Shown in pieces: positions 1-6,011 of a DNA stretch of 9,610 nucleotides. The stretch's first letter is position 1. Each line of letters opens with the position of its first letter. Origin of the DNA: an uncultured Flavobacterium sp. (lineage in GTDB: Bacteria > Bacteroidota > Bacteroidia > Flavobacteriales > Flavobacteriaceae); the NCBI GenBank assembly GCA_946480635.1, contig CAMLKV010000059.1, positions 1 to 9,610 on the forward strand, in the 5' to 3' direction. Under the pieces are notes generated by a model. It had not been told where the DNA came from. It made no database searches and was given only the letters and a program-made list of their open reading frames with translations. Both the position numbers and the translations under genes were made by a program.

Positions 1-27
1 TGCGCTATTCAGTTGCGCCACGAGGCC
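1..27 (-). tRNA. tRNA (probably tRNA-Arg), 5' part only, cut by window edge
   Basis: Read on the minus strand from 27 down to 1, the sequence gives a 7-nt acceptor 5' strand GGCCTCG, then T8 and G9, then a perfect D-stem GCGC/GCGC enclosing the 9-nt loop AACTGAATA, then A26. This is exactly the first 26-27 nt of a tRNA cloverleaf. The anticodon, variable and T arms lie outside the window, so the identity is inferred: the 5' half resembles flavobacterial tRNA-Arg from memory. The D loop has GA where most tRNAs have the G18-G19 pair. A canonical promoter lies at 70-100. The leader between promoter and tRNA contains a short inverted repeat (38-43 with 57-62, 13-nt loop). Confidence 0.8.
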
Positions 28-69
28 TTTTTTTTGTAATCAGTAGAAGTATCTTGCTGATTGCGGGTG

Positions 70-100
70 CAAATATAGAGATATTTGATTAATATGCAAA
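70..100 (-). promoter_or_regulatory. Bacteroidota-type promoter for the tRNA
   Basis: On the minus strand, TTTG at 100-97 is followed after exactly 19 bp by TATATTTG at 77-70, matching the TTTG-N19-TAnnTTTG consensus of Bacteroidota housekeeping promoters. Transcription would start near position 63, giving a leader of about 35 nt before the tRNA begins at 27. The match is direct; activity is inferred. Confidence 0.8.
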
Positions 101-130
101 CAAGATTTTTAAAAAATATTTGTTTATTTT

Positions 131-274
131 TTAATTTCCTAGTGCTCTTTTAGTTACGTAGTATCGCCAACCTATAATTGCCATTTGCCATTTTTTTGCT
201 TTAGCAATATCCAGTTGTTGTTTAGTAAAACTTGGTAGAATAAGCTTATTTATTTTAGCTAAGATTTTATACAT
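131..274 (-). CDS. 47-aa basic small protein of flavobacterial type
   Basis: The minus strand encodes 47 residues from ATG at 274-272 to TAA at 133-131. The protein begins MYKILAKINKLILPSFTKQQ, contains KAKKWQMAIIGWRYYVTK and ends ALGN. It is strongly basic and lysine-rich, with no signal peptide and no clear membrane helix. From memory it resembles a conserved family of 45-50 aa proteins in Flavobacteriaceae with the pattern LPSxTKxxLDxxKAxKxQMAIIGWRYYVT, often labelled 'SsrA-binding protein' in automatic annotation. It is far too short to be SmpB, so I give no function. An ATG at 278-276 opens only a three-codon frame, so 274 is the start. A TATCTTTG box (297-290) lies just upstream, directly after the terminator of the preceding operon, which suggests its own transcript. 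Confidence 0.75.
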   Translation of the reverse strand: MYKILAKINKLILPSFTKQQLDIAKAKKWQMAIIGWRYYVTKRALGN

Positions 275-289
275 ACATTTTGTTTTTGA

Positions 290-297
290 CAAAGATA
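290..297 (-). promoter_or_regulatory. Candidate -7 element for the 47-aa gene
   Basis: Minus-strand TATCTTTG fits TAnnTTTG and directly follows the T-tract of the upstream terminator, sharing one base with it. No good TTG/TTTG is found 19-21 bp upstream, where the terminator stem lies. The call rests on one element. If used, the leader would be only about 10 nt. Confidence 0.35.
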
Positions 298-324
298 AAA
301 AAAGACTGCCAATTGGCAGTCTTT
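297..324 (-). terminator. Intrinsic terminator of the repressor/protease operon
   Basis: Positions 301-324 form a perfect 24-bp palindrome (core GACTGCC/GGCAGTC) directly followed on the minus strand by seven T residues (303-297). It starts 7 bp after the stop codon of the M56 protease gene (331). The plus-strand side has only a short TTT run, so it is best read as a minus-strand terminator. Confidence 0.85.
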
Positions 325-330
325 ATCCTA

Positions 331-2169
331 TTAAGCTTTTCTGGTTTTCATTTCTGATTTTGCTTTTTCCATTTCTTCACGGGCTTTCTTCATCTCTTCT
401 TTAGCCTTAAGCATTTCCTCACGAGCTTTTTGCATTTCCTCACGAGCTTTTTGCATTTCTATATTACGCTCTTCTTTATCATATTGCATTTTCTCTCTCA
501 TTCTTTCCATATCTGGGCGCATTTTTTCCATATGCTCTTTCATTTTTTTCATATGAATTTTAGAGATTTCCATCGCTTTTGAACTTTCCATTGCATCTTC
601 TTTTATTCTTTCGATGTCTTCTGGACTAAAATGCATTATTTCTTCATCATTGAATTTAAATATAAAAGGACCATTGTCACCAGATTTAAATTCGAATTTA
701 CCATCAAAATCTTTGTCCATTTTTTCTAAGTCTGCCAGAGGAATATCTAATTTTTCTCCATTTATAATAACTTCTGGTTTCCCGTTTTTACCGTCTTTTC
801 TGATTACAATTTTACGTTCAATAGACTTTCCATCTTTGCTGTCATCGTCAGAGAAACTCCAAGCAAAAGATTTATTTAAGCCTTCCTCAACTTCTTTTTC
901 TATTTTTCTTTCTAATTCATCTTCGTCAAAATCTTTGTTCAATTCAGCAAGACGCTTCATTCCATGTGATCTTTTTAATTCCATTCTAGGCTTGCCAAAA
1001 CCAATTCTGTTTCTTCCATCGTTACTTGATTCTTTATAAAAATGAATAGGTTCAATAGGAGTATCACTTTGAGATTGCATAGAACCATTGTTTCCGTCAT
1101 TGTCTTTGTATTCTACTTTGATACCAGTGATTTCTCCTTGTGAATTTCTTTTTATTTTAGATACTTTTAAATTTACATTATGCTCTTTTTTAAGCATATC
1201 TGCATCTTTTTTAATGTCGTTGTCGGATGAATTTTTATCAATTACAATTGATACAACTTTTTTGTCTACTTGTTTTTCTACAATTTTACTTTCACGTTCC
1301 TGGGCAATAACTTTTATTTGGAACAAAATAAAAAAGGCTACAAGTACTGGAATTACTACTGTGTATTTCCATGAATTTCTTTTGTGGGATTGATTTTTGT
1401 TTAGCATAACTATTCGTTTTTTGATTAATGATTGATAAAAATGATTTGTGATTGATAAGCAGTTTTGATGAGAAACTACTTTTAATAGTGCTTTTTGATA
1501 TGTTTTTTTATCTTCAATTTGTAAACATGCTTTTTGATCGGCTATATATTCTAAGTTTTGAATGATTGCTTTTTTATACAGCCACATAAATGGATTAAAC
1601 CAGAACACAATACAGAAAATTTTTGCAATCATTACATCTAAAGAATGTTTTTCCTCACTATGAACCTTTTCATGAAGTAGAATGCTTCTCAATTCTTCAT
1701 TTGTATAATAATCGGAGTTAAATACTATGTAATTGAAAAATGAAAAAGGAGCAATGTCTTCGTTTAAATCTACTAATGAAAACTTATCTTTTTTGATTAC
1801 CTCTTTATTATGTAATAGCTTAACTAATGAAACTAAGTTTGTAATTACTTTAATCAATAAAAATGCTGAAATGACTACATAAAAAGCAATTAGAATTTGG
1901 TTCCAGTCAATGGTAAAAGATTCTGTTTTAGGAATAATTTGAGCCTTACTGTATTGGATTAAATCATCTATTGAGACTTTTTGTTTTTCTACCCAAATGG
2001 TTTTTTTGATAAAAAATAGAGGGAGGATTGCAGATGTGAATAATCCTGCTAGTAAAAACCATCTATTTGTATTAAAGAACGTTTCTTTCCTTAACAAGAA
2101 ATAGTATGCTGTGAAATAGACAGCAATTAATGCGCTAGCCTTTAAAAAGTATATGAAAACATTTTCCAT
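331..2169 (-). CDS. M56-family (BlaR1-type) membrane metalloprotease, sensor/transducer
   Basis: This is a 612-aa antirepressor-type protease, expected in the inner membrane. Hydrophobic segments lie near residues 5-27, 37-55, 92-115, 182-199 and 269-289. The zinc-protease motif HEKVH is at 166-170, and a plausible third ligand is E207 in NLEYIAD, the usual M56 arrangement. In BlaR1/MecR1 systems an outside signal activates the protease, which leads to loss of the partner repressor; that role is inferred here from family and neighbour. Residues 290-612 face the periplasm if topology is standard. They lack any SxxK penicillin-binding domain and are highly charged. Methionines recur at 540, 543, 547, 550, 554, 557 and 561, then every seven residues from 572 to 607, forming a coiled coil. 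The gene follows the repressor by one base, and an AAGGA-like ribosome site lies inside the repressor's last codons, so the two are co-transcribed. The inducer is unknown. Confidence 0.92.
   Translation of the reverse strand: MENVFIYFLKASALIAVYFTAYYFLLRKETFFNTNRWFLLAGLFTSAILPLFFIKKTIWVEKQKVSIDDLIQYSKAQIIPKTESFTIDWNQILIAFYVVISAFLLIKVITNLVSLVKLLHNKEVIKKDKFSLVDLNEDIAPFSFFNYIVFNSDYYTNEELRSILLHEKVHSEEKHSLDVMIAKIFCIVFWFNPFMWLYKKAIIQNLEYIADQKACLQIEDKKTYQKALLKVVSHQNCLSITNHFYQSLIKKRIVMLNKNQSHKRNSWKYTVVIPVLVAFFILFQIKVIAQERESKIVEKQVDKKVVSIVIDKNSSDNDIKKDADMLKKEHNVNLKVSKIKRNSQGEITGIKVEYKDNDGNNGSMQSQSDTPIEPIHFYKESSNDGRNRIGFGKPRMELKRSHGMKRLAELNKDFDEDELERKIEKEVEEGLNKSFAWSFSDDDSKDGKSIERKIVIRKDGKNGKPEVIINGEKLDIPLADLEKMDKDFDGKFEFKSGDNGPFIFKFNDEEIMHFSPEDIERIKEDAMESSKAMEISKIHMKKMKEHMEKMRPDMERMREKMQYDKEERNIEMQKAREEMQKAREEMLKAKEEMKKAREEMEKAKSEMKTRKA
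334..459 (-). repeat. Six 21-bp tandem repeats encoding heptads EMxKAxE
   Basis: The last 42 residues of the M56 protease (571-612) are six consecutive heptads: EMQKARE, EMQKARE, EMLKAKE, EMKKARE, EMEKAKS, EMKTRKA. At DNA level each unit is 21 bp. The first two units in coding order (439-459 and 418-438) are identical at all 21 positions; the later ones have diverged. The pattern places Met and Ala at the a/d core positions of a coiled coil and reaches exactly to the stop codon. Confidence 0.85.
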
Positions 2170-2170
2170 A

Positions 2171-2530
2171 CTATTCCTTTTTTTCTATTATCTCTAAAAT
2201 TTCTCTAAGCTCTTTTGCTGATATTTTATCTTCTTCTGCAAAAAAGGAAACTAAATTTTTATAAGAACTGTTGAAGTAATTTTCAATCGCGTTTTTCATG
2301 AAACGTTTTCTATATTCTTCGATAGTGACAATAGGGTAGTACTGATGAGTATTTCCAAAAGCATTGTGCCCTACATAGCCTTTATCCTCCAAGTTTCTTA
2401 TTATAGTAGAAAGTGTATTATAGTGTGGGGTTTCTTCTGTAATTTCTGCCATTACTTCTTTTACGAAAGCCTTTTTTAGCTTCCATAAAATTTGCATGAT
2501 TTCTTCTTCTTTGTTGGTTAACTTTTGCAT
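2171..2530 (-). CDS. BlaI/MecI/CopY-family winged-helix repressor
   Basis: This 119-aa cytoplasmic repressor has the usual family length. Residues 1-70 form the winged-helix DNA-binding domain, beginning LTNKEEEIMQILWKL, with the recognition-helix region around YNTLSTIIRNLEDKGYV (37-53) and a wing ending in HQYYPIV. Residues 71-119 form the C-terminal dimerisation domain. In the staphylococcal homologue the protease pathway cuts at an Asn-Phe bond; the similar position here is about S95-F96 in KNLVSFFAEE, which is my alignment by eye. It is the first gene of an operon with the M56 protease, separated by one base (TAG t ATG). Two palindromes in its promoter suggest autorepression. Nothing shows that beta-lactams are the signal, and no beta-lactamase gene lies in the window. 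Confidence 0.93.
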   Translation of the reverse strand: MQKLTNKEEEIMQILWKLKKAFVKEVMAEITEETPHYNTLSTIIRNLEDKGYVGHNAFGNTHQYYPIVTIEEYRKRFMKNAIENYFNSSYKNLVSFFAEEDKISAKELREILEIIEKKE

Positions 2531-2549
2531 GATTGAATAATTGATAGTT

Positions 2550-2580
2550 CAAACATACAACTACTTTTTTAGTTAGCAAA
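2550..2580 (-). promoter_or_regulatory. Promoter of the repressor/protease operon
   Basis: On the minus strand TTTG (2580-2577) is followed after exactly 19 bp by TATGTTTG (2557-2550), a full Bacteroidota-type promoter. Transcription should start near 2543, about a dozen bases before the repressor ATG at 2530. The -33 element lies inside the palindrome at 2570-2583, so a bound repressor would block the sigma factor. Confidence 0.8.
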
Positions 2581-2603
2581 CTATTTTTATAGTTATTTAA
2601 CTA
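2559..2603. promoter_or_regulatory. Phased palindromic operators, probable repressor binding sites
   Basis: Two perfect inverted repeats with the same arms and a 4-bp centre are present: TAGTTAGCAAACTA at 2570-2583 and TAGTTATTTAACTA at 2590-2603. Their centres are exactly 20 bp apart, about two helical turns, so dimers would sit on the same DNA face. A further half-site AACTA at 2559-2563 falls in the same 20-bp phase, and a degenerate AAGTT at 2610-2614 continues it on the other side. The first palindrome covers the -33 element. Binding by the neighbouring BlaI-type protein is inferred from position and symmetry; the sequence differs from the TACA/TGTA operators of staphylococcal BlaI. Confidence 0.65.
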
Positions 2604-2618
2604 AATTTTAAGTTATTT

Positions 2619-3896
2619 TTAAGAATGTAAAGTTGTATTTCTTTCTATTTCAGATTGTTGTTTTTCTTTTTGAACAAGGTTGTAAACCCAAATTCCTAAA
2701 ATAATTGCTATTAAGCCTAAGAATGCCATAAAAGCCCAATTGATTTGATAGCCCATTTCAAGACCAAATTTTTTGCCGAAATAGGAAACTATTTCCATTC
2801 CAATTTTAGCAGAAGAGATGTGAGCCAAGCTATAACTCATTGTGAAAATAGCCATGTACCTACCTTCATGTCCTTTAGGTGCTCTACTCATTGCAAAAGA
2901 ATTTGAAAAAGGAAACGCAAACATTTCTCCAAATGTCATAAAGAGCATCATAATGATTAAAATTCCACTCCACATATTAATAAGCATTAAAAGCATACTT
3001 ATTGTCATTGCTAAAGCTCCAAATGTTACTACTTTAACTTTATTAATTTGTTTTCTTTCAACAATACTAACAATTGGCATTTCAAGGACAAAAATTAATA
3101 ATCCGTTCATCATTAATAATAATCCAGTTTGAAACTCGGTTAAATTAAATTGTTCTTTATGATACAAAGGAATTGTTGTAAATAGTTGGAAGAATAAGAT
3201 TCCTGTAATGGTACAACAAGCTAGGAATATCCAAAATGGTTTGTCTTTAAAAACGGAGTGAGTGAGTATCTCTCCGGGATGCTCTTTATCAGTAAACTTA
3301 GATTTTTTCTTTTCTTTTACTGTTAGCCAAAATATTAAAATGGCAATTATGCAAGTAGCTCCGTCAACCCAGAATAATCCTCTATAACCAATATTCATGA
3401 TTATTAGACCACCCATTGCTGGACCAGCAGCAAAGCCTAAATTAATAGCTAATCTCACCAGTGTTAATGCTCTGGTTCTGTTTTCTTTTTTTGCATAAGC
3501 ACCAAGAGATACAAACATAGCGGGTCTAAACATATCGGCAATAACCATAATAAAGAACATGCTTAGACATAATCCTGTAAAAGAGGTTATAAACTGAAGT
3601 ATAAAAAAAGCGATTCCACTAAAAAACAAGCTAAAAATCATGATTTTATAAAAGCCTATTTTATCAGAAAGTTTTCCTCCCAGCCAAGAACCAATCATGG
3701 ATCCAGTGCCAAAACAAACCATAACCCATCCTACTTGTGAATAGGAAAAATGTAAATCTTCTTTTAAATACTTAGACAGAAATGGTAAAACCATTGTTCC
3801 TGCTCTATTGATGAAAGTGATGAGTGTTAAAATCCAAATTTCTCTTGAGAAACCTTTAAAATTATCGAAGTAACGATTAATGGCGTTTTGAAGCAT
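2619..3896 (-). CDS. MFS transporter, drug:H+ antiporter type
   Basis: This is a 425-aa inner-membrane protein with about twelve hydrophobic helices and the normal length for the major facilitator superfamily. Motif A-like GSWLGGKLSDKIG is at residues 69-81 between helices 2 and 3. The antiporter motif C is represented by GFAAGPAMGG at 154-163 in helix 5. A polar central loop lies near 192-218 (KEKKKSKFTDKEH), and the C-terminal tail is charged. The start of helix 1, NRAGTMVLPFL, resembles MdtH-like transporters. Motif C argues for proton-coupled export of small molecules; the substrate cannot be read from sequence. It is divergent from the DUF1684 gene and ends 88 bp before the repressor gene in the same orientation, with no convincing terminator between, so read-through into that operon is possible. 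Confidence 0.88.
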   Translation of the reverse strand: MLQNAINRYFDNFKGFSREIWILTLITFINRAGTMVLPFLSKYLKEDLHFSYSQVGWVMVCFGTGSMIGSWLGGKLSDKIGFYKIMIFSLFFSGIAFFILQFITSFTGLCLSMFFIMVIADMFRPAMFVSLGAYAKKENRTRALTLVRLAINLGFAAGPAMGGLIIMNIGYRGLFWVDGATCIIAILIFWLTVKEKKKSKFTDKEHPGEILTHSVFKDKPFWIFLACCTITGILFFQLFTTIPLYHKEQFNLTEFQTGLLLMMNGLLIFVLEMPIVSIVERKQINKVKVVTFGALAMTISMLLMLINMWSGILIIMMLFMTFGEMFAFPFSNSFAMSRAPKGHEGRYMAIFTMSYSLAHISSAKIGMEIVSYFGKKFGLEMGYQINWAFMAFLGLIAIILGIWVYNLVQKEKQQSEIERNTTLHS

Positions 3897-3912
3897 TTGT
3901 AGGAGTAAAGCC

Positions 3913-3920
3913 CAAATTTA
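3913..3920 (-). promoter_or_regulatory. Candidate -7 element for the MFS gene
   Basis: Minus-strand TAAATTTG matches TAnnTTTG, 16 bp upstream of the MFS start codon. No TTG or TTTG is seen at the 19-21 bp spacing, so support comes from one element and from its position in the divergent gap. Confidence 0.35.
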
Positions 3921-3935
3921 CGAAAATAAGATGTT

Positions 3936-3964
3936 GCTGCTTCAGTGGTTTTGAAGTATTTTTG
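3936..3964 (+). promoter_or_regulatory. Candidate promoter of the DUF1684-TatD-tcdA operon
   Basis: TTG at 3936-3938 is followed after 18 bp by TATTTTTG (3957-3964), matching TAnnTTTG. The spacing is one base short of the usual range. A start about 7 nt further on would leave a leader of under 10 nt before the ATG at 3979, which is short but seen in this phylum. Confidence 0.45.
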
Positions 3965-3978
3965 TTAAAATTTTTATA

Positions 3979-4575
3979 ATGAAAAAGTATTCTTATTTAT
4001 TAATTTTCTTCTTTTCAATTTGTTTAAATGCACAAGAAAAGGTTGAAACTTCATTAGAATATCAGCAGAACCTTAATAAAGAATTTGCAGATAGTACTTC
4101 GTCTCCTTTAGCGGAAGAAGATTTAAAAGTTTTTAAAAGCCTTGACTTTTATCCTATTGATAATAAATATATTGTAGAAGCAAAGTTTGTAAAAGCTAAG
4201 CGAGAGAAAGTTTTTGAAATGAAAACCACAACTACTAGATTACCGAAATATAAAAAGTATGGTGAATTACATTTTACATTAGAAGGGAAGACATTCAAAT
4301 TGAATATCTATCAAAATATAGATTTGAGTAAAAAGCCTGGATTCAAAGATTATTTGTTTTTGCCTTTTACAGATTTAACCTGTGGAAAAGAAAGTTATAT
4401 AGGAGGAAGGTATCTAGATGCCCGAATTCCTAAAAAGGATGTTATGATCTTAGATTTTAATAAAGCTTACAATCCTTATTGTGCTTATAATCATAAATAT
4501 TCTTGTCCGCTTGTTCCACTAGAAAATGATTTGAATATCGAAATAAAGGCTGGTGTTAAAAAATTCCATGACTAA
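3979..4575 (+). CDS. Secreted DUF1684-family protein
   Basis: This 198-aa protein has a clear N-terminal signal peptide (MKKYSYLLIFFFSICLNA, cleavage likely before Q19). There is no proper lipobox, since I14 precedes C15. The rest matches DUF1684 as I recall it: a beta-rich centre around residues 90-130, then FLPFTDLTCGKESYIGGRY (127-145), and then LDFNKAYNPYCAY (158-170), followed by a cysteine and a PLxPxENxL segment (C176-L185). Cysteines 135, 168 and 176 are in the conserved part. The molecular function of the family is unknown to me. It is the first gene of a plus-strand operon: its TAA overlaps the next ATG by one base (TAATG). Confidence 0.85.
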   Translation: MKKYSYLLIFFFSICLNAQEKVETSLEYQQNLNKEFADSTSSPLAEEDLKVFKSLDFYPIDNKYIVEAKFVKAKREKVFEMKTTTTRLPKYKKYGELHFTLEGKTFKLNIYQNIDLSKKPGFKDYLFLPFTDLTCGKESYIGGRYLDARIPKKDVMILDFNKAYNPYCAYNHKYSCPLVPLENDLNIEIKAGVKKFHD

Positions 4576-5210
4576 TGCTTTATAATCTGCATACACATAA
4601 AAAAACTGATCTTTCAAATGTTTTAGAAGTTGTAAATCAATACCCTAATGAATTTGATAGTGAGTTGTTATATTATTCGATTGGTATTCATCCGTGGTAT
4701 ATAAATTTGGATAATCTTCAGAATGATTTAAGCATAATTGATGATAAACTCCAGCTCAAAAATTGTTTGGCACTTGGAGAATGTGGTTTAGACAAGCGAA
4801 TTGAAATTCCGATGGATATTCAACTCCAAGTTTTTGAAAAACAACTAGAACTTGCAAAAAAGCATAAAAAACCTGTAATTTTGCACTGCGTTTCTGCTTA
4901 CCAAGAAGTGATTGAGGTTAAAAAACGTATGCAAATTGAAACTCCAATGATTATACACGGGTTTTCAAAAAACTGGCAAGTAGCTAAATCACTTTTAGAT
5001 AATGGATTTTATCTTTCTTTTGGAAAATATTTGTTAAGAAACCCTGAGCTTTCATCAGTTTTTGAACAAGTGCCAAATGATAGATTTTTTCTAGAAACAG
5101 ATACAGTAGAAGAATCAATAATTGAAGTATATGAAAAGGCTTCAGAAATTAAAAAGAATAATATAGAAAAACAGGTTGAAGAAAACTTTAAAACAGTTTT
5201 TGAACTATAA
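4575..5210 (+). CDS. TatD-family metal-dependent hydrolase
   Basis: This 211-aa TIM-barrel amidohydrolase-type protein is predicted to be cytoplasmic. Metal ligands of the TatD family are visible in order: H6 and H8 (NLHTH), E69 (LGECGLD), H104 (VILHC), H128 (IIHGF) and D176 (LETD). The family includes 3'-5' exonucleases/DNases such as TatD; the substrate here is not shown. It is about 50 residues shorter than E. coli TatD, with shortened loops but no missing ligand. The start is fixed by the TAATG overlap with the DUF1684 gene, which implies translational coupling. tcdA follows after 23 bp. Despite the historic name there is no link to Tat export here. Confidence 0.9.
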   Translation: MLYNLHTHKKTDLSNVLEVVNQYPNEFDSELLYYSIGIHPWYINLDNLQNDLSIIDDKLQLKNCLALGECGLDKRIEIPMDIQLQVFEKQLELAKKHKKPVILHCVSAYQEVIEVKKRMQIETPMIIHGFSKNWQVAKSLLDNGFYLSFGKYLLRNPELSSVFEQVPNDRFFLETDTVEESIIEVYEKASEIKKNNIEKQVEENFKTVFEL

Positions 5211-5233
5211 TCTGAAATTAAAAACTTATTGAA

Positions 5234-5950
5234 ATGGCAGTTTGGCAAGAAAGAGCGGAATTATTATTTAAAACAGAAGGATTAGAGAAACTTAAAAACG
5301 CAAATGTCCTTGTTGTAGGTATGGGAGGTGTTGGTTCATTTGCTGCTGAGTTTGTGGCCCGCGCTGGAGTTGGAAAAATGACTATTGTTGATGGTGACGT
5401 TGTAGATATAACAAATATTAATCGTCAATTACCGGCTTTGCATTCAACAGTTGGTTTGCCTAAAGTGCAATTAATGGCAGCTAGATTGATGGATATTAAC
5501 CCAGAATTAGAATTGAAAGTTATTCAAGAGTTTTTATCTCCAGAAAGGGCAAATGAAATTGTTACTGACGAATATGATTACGTTATGGATTGTATTGATA
5601 GTGTAACGCCAAAGCTAAATTTGATTCTTGCTGCTAAAAGAAAAAAAATTAAAATTATAAGCAATATGGGTGCTGGCGGAAAGTTTGAAGCTAGTAAAGT
5701 ATGTGTTAAAGATATTAGTAAAACAGATTATTGTCCGTTAGCAAAGCAAGTTCGTCGAAGATTAAAATCGGAAGGAATATCAAGTGGAGTGAAAGTAGTT
5801 TACTCGTTTGAAAGGCCTGATTACAGCAGTGTAAAAATGACTGACGGTTCAAACTTTAAAAAATCGTTTTATGGAACCAATAGCTGGATGCCGGCTTTAT
5901 TTGGACTTCATGCAGCTGAGACAGTTGTGAAATATTTATTAAAGAGATAA
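5234..5950 (+). CDS. tcdA: tRNA threonylcarbamoyladenosine dehydratase (TcdA/CsdL)
   Basis: This is a 238-aa E1-like/ThiF-fold enzyme that uses ATP to cyclise t6A37 to ct6A37 in tRNAs reading ANN codons. The nucleotide-binding glycine motif GMGGVGS is at 29-35. The ATP-site motif NRQ is at 63-65, with K77 following, and the conserved acidic stretch MDCIDS is at 118-123. The subfamily signature SNMGAGGKFEAS (143-154) and DISKTDYCPLAKQVRRRLK (160-178) distinguishes TcdA from ThiF, MoeB and HesA. It is somewhat shorter than E. coli TcdA (about 268 aa), mainly at the C terminus. It is the last gene of the operon and is followed by a bidirectional terminator. No csdA/csdE partner is adjacent. Confidence 0.94.
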   Translation: MAVWQERAELLFKTEGLEKLKNANVLVVGMGGVGSFAAEFVARAGVGKMTIVDGDVVDITNINRQLPALHSTVGLPKVQLMAARLMDINPELELKVIQEFLSPERANEIVTDEYDYVMDCIDSVTPKLNLILAAKRKKIKIISNMGAGGKFEASKVCVKDISKTDYCPLAKQVRRRLKSEGISSGVKVVYSFERPDYSSVKMTDGSNFKKSFYGTNSWMPALFGLHAAETVVKYLLKR

Positions 5951-5970
5951 AAGTGATTTAAATATTTAAT

Positions 5971-6004
5971 AAAAAACCGAGACTTAATAATCTCGGTTTT
6001 TTTT
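5971..6004. terminator. Bidirectional intrinsic terminator
   Basis: A 12-bp stem, AAAAAACCGAGA (5971-5982) with TCTCGGTTTTTT (5991-6002), encloses an 8-nt loop. T-runs occur on both strands. It lies between two convergent genes, 20 bp after tcdA and 8 bp after the end of the SRPBCC/GyrI gene, and can serve both. Confidence 0.9.
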
Positions 6005-6011
6005 ATTGTAG

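Noticed and set aside
28..69. Inverted repeat in the tRNA leader (38-43 with 57-62) as an attachment site or regulatory RNA
   Set aside because: The stem is only six AT-rich base pairs with a 13-nt loop, and no integrase or second copy is visible.
334..459. CRISPR or intergenic repeat array
   Set aside because: The repeats are contiguous 21-bp units without spacers, lie inside a reading frame and encode heptads.
614..1393. Plus-strand open frames at 614-1039 and 1088-1393
   Set aside because: They lie antisense inside the M56 protease gene, are Ser/Leu/Phe-rich as expected for the complement of Lys/Glu-rich coding sequence, and show no recognisable domain.
331..2530. Beta-lactam resistance regulator (true blaR1-blaI)
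   Set aside because: The protease has no penicillin-binding sensor domain and no beta-lactamase gene is adjacent; only the family-level call is justified.
2598..2615. Imperfect palindrome as terminator of the MFS gene
   Set aside because: The stem is AT-only apart from one C-G pair and no T-tract follows on the minus strand; it is better explained by overlapping operator half-sites.
2842..3132. Plus-strand open frame antisense to the MFS gene
   Set aside because: Its Ile-rich composition mirrors the transporter's hydrophobic codons; it is a shadow of a well-supported gene.
5009..5248. Minus-strand open frame across the TatD/tcdA junction
   Set aside because: It is antisense to two clear genes, is Ser/Phe-rich, and has no motif.
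4575..5950. Antiphage island containing TatD-like (Qat-type) and E1/ThiF-like (CBASS-type) enzymes
   Set aside because: The ThiF-fold protein has the TcdA-specific signature, no cyclase, JAB, QatA-C or ATPase partners are present, and the neighbours are housekeeping genes.
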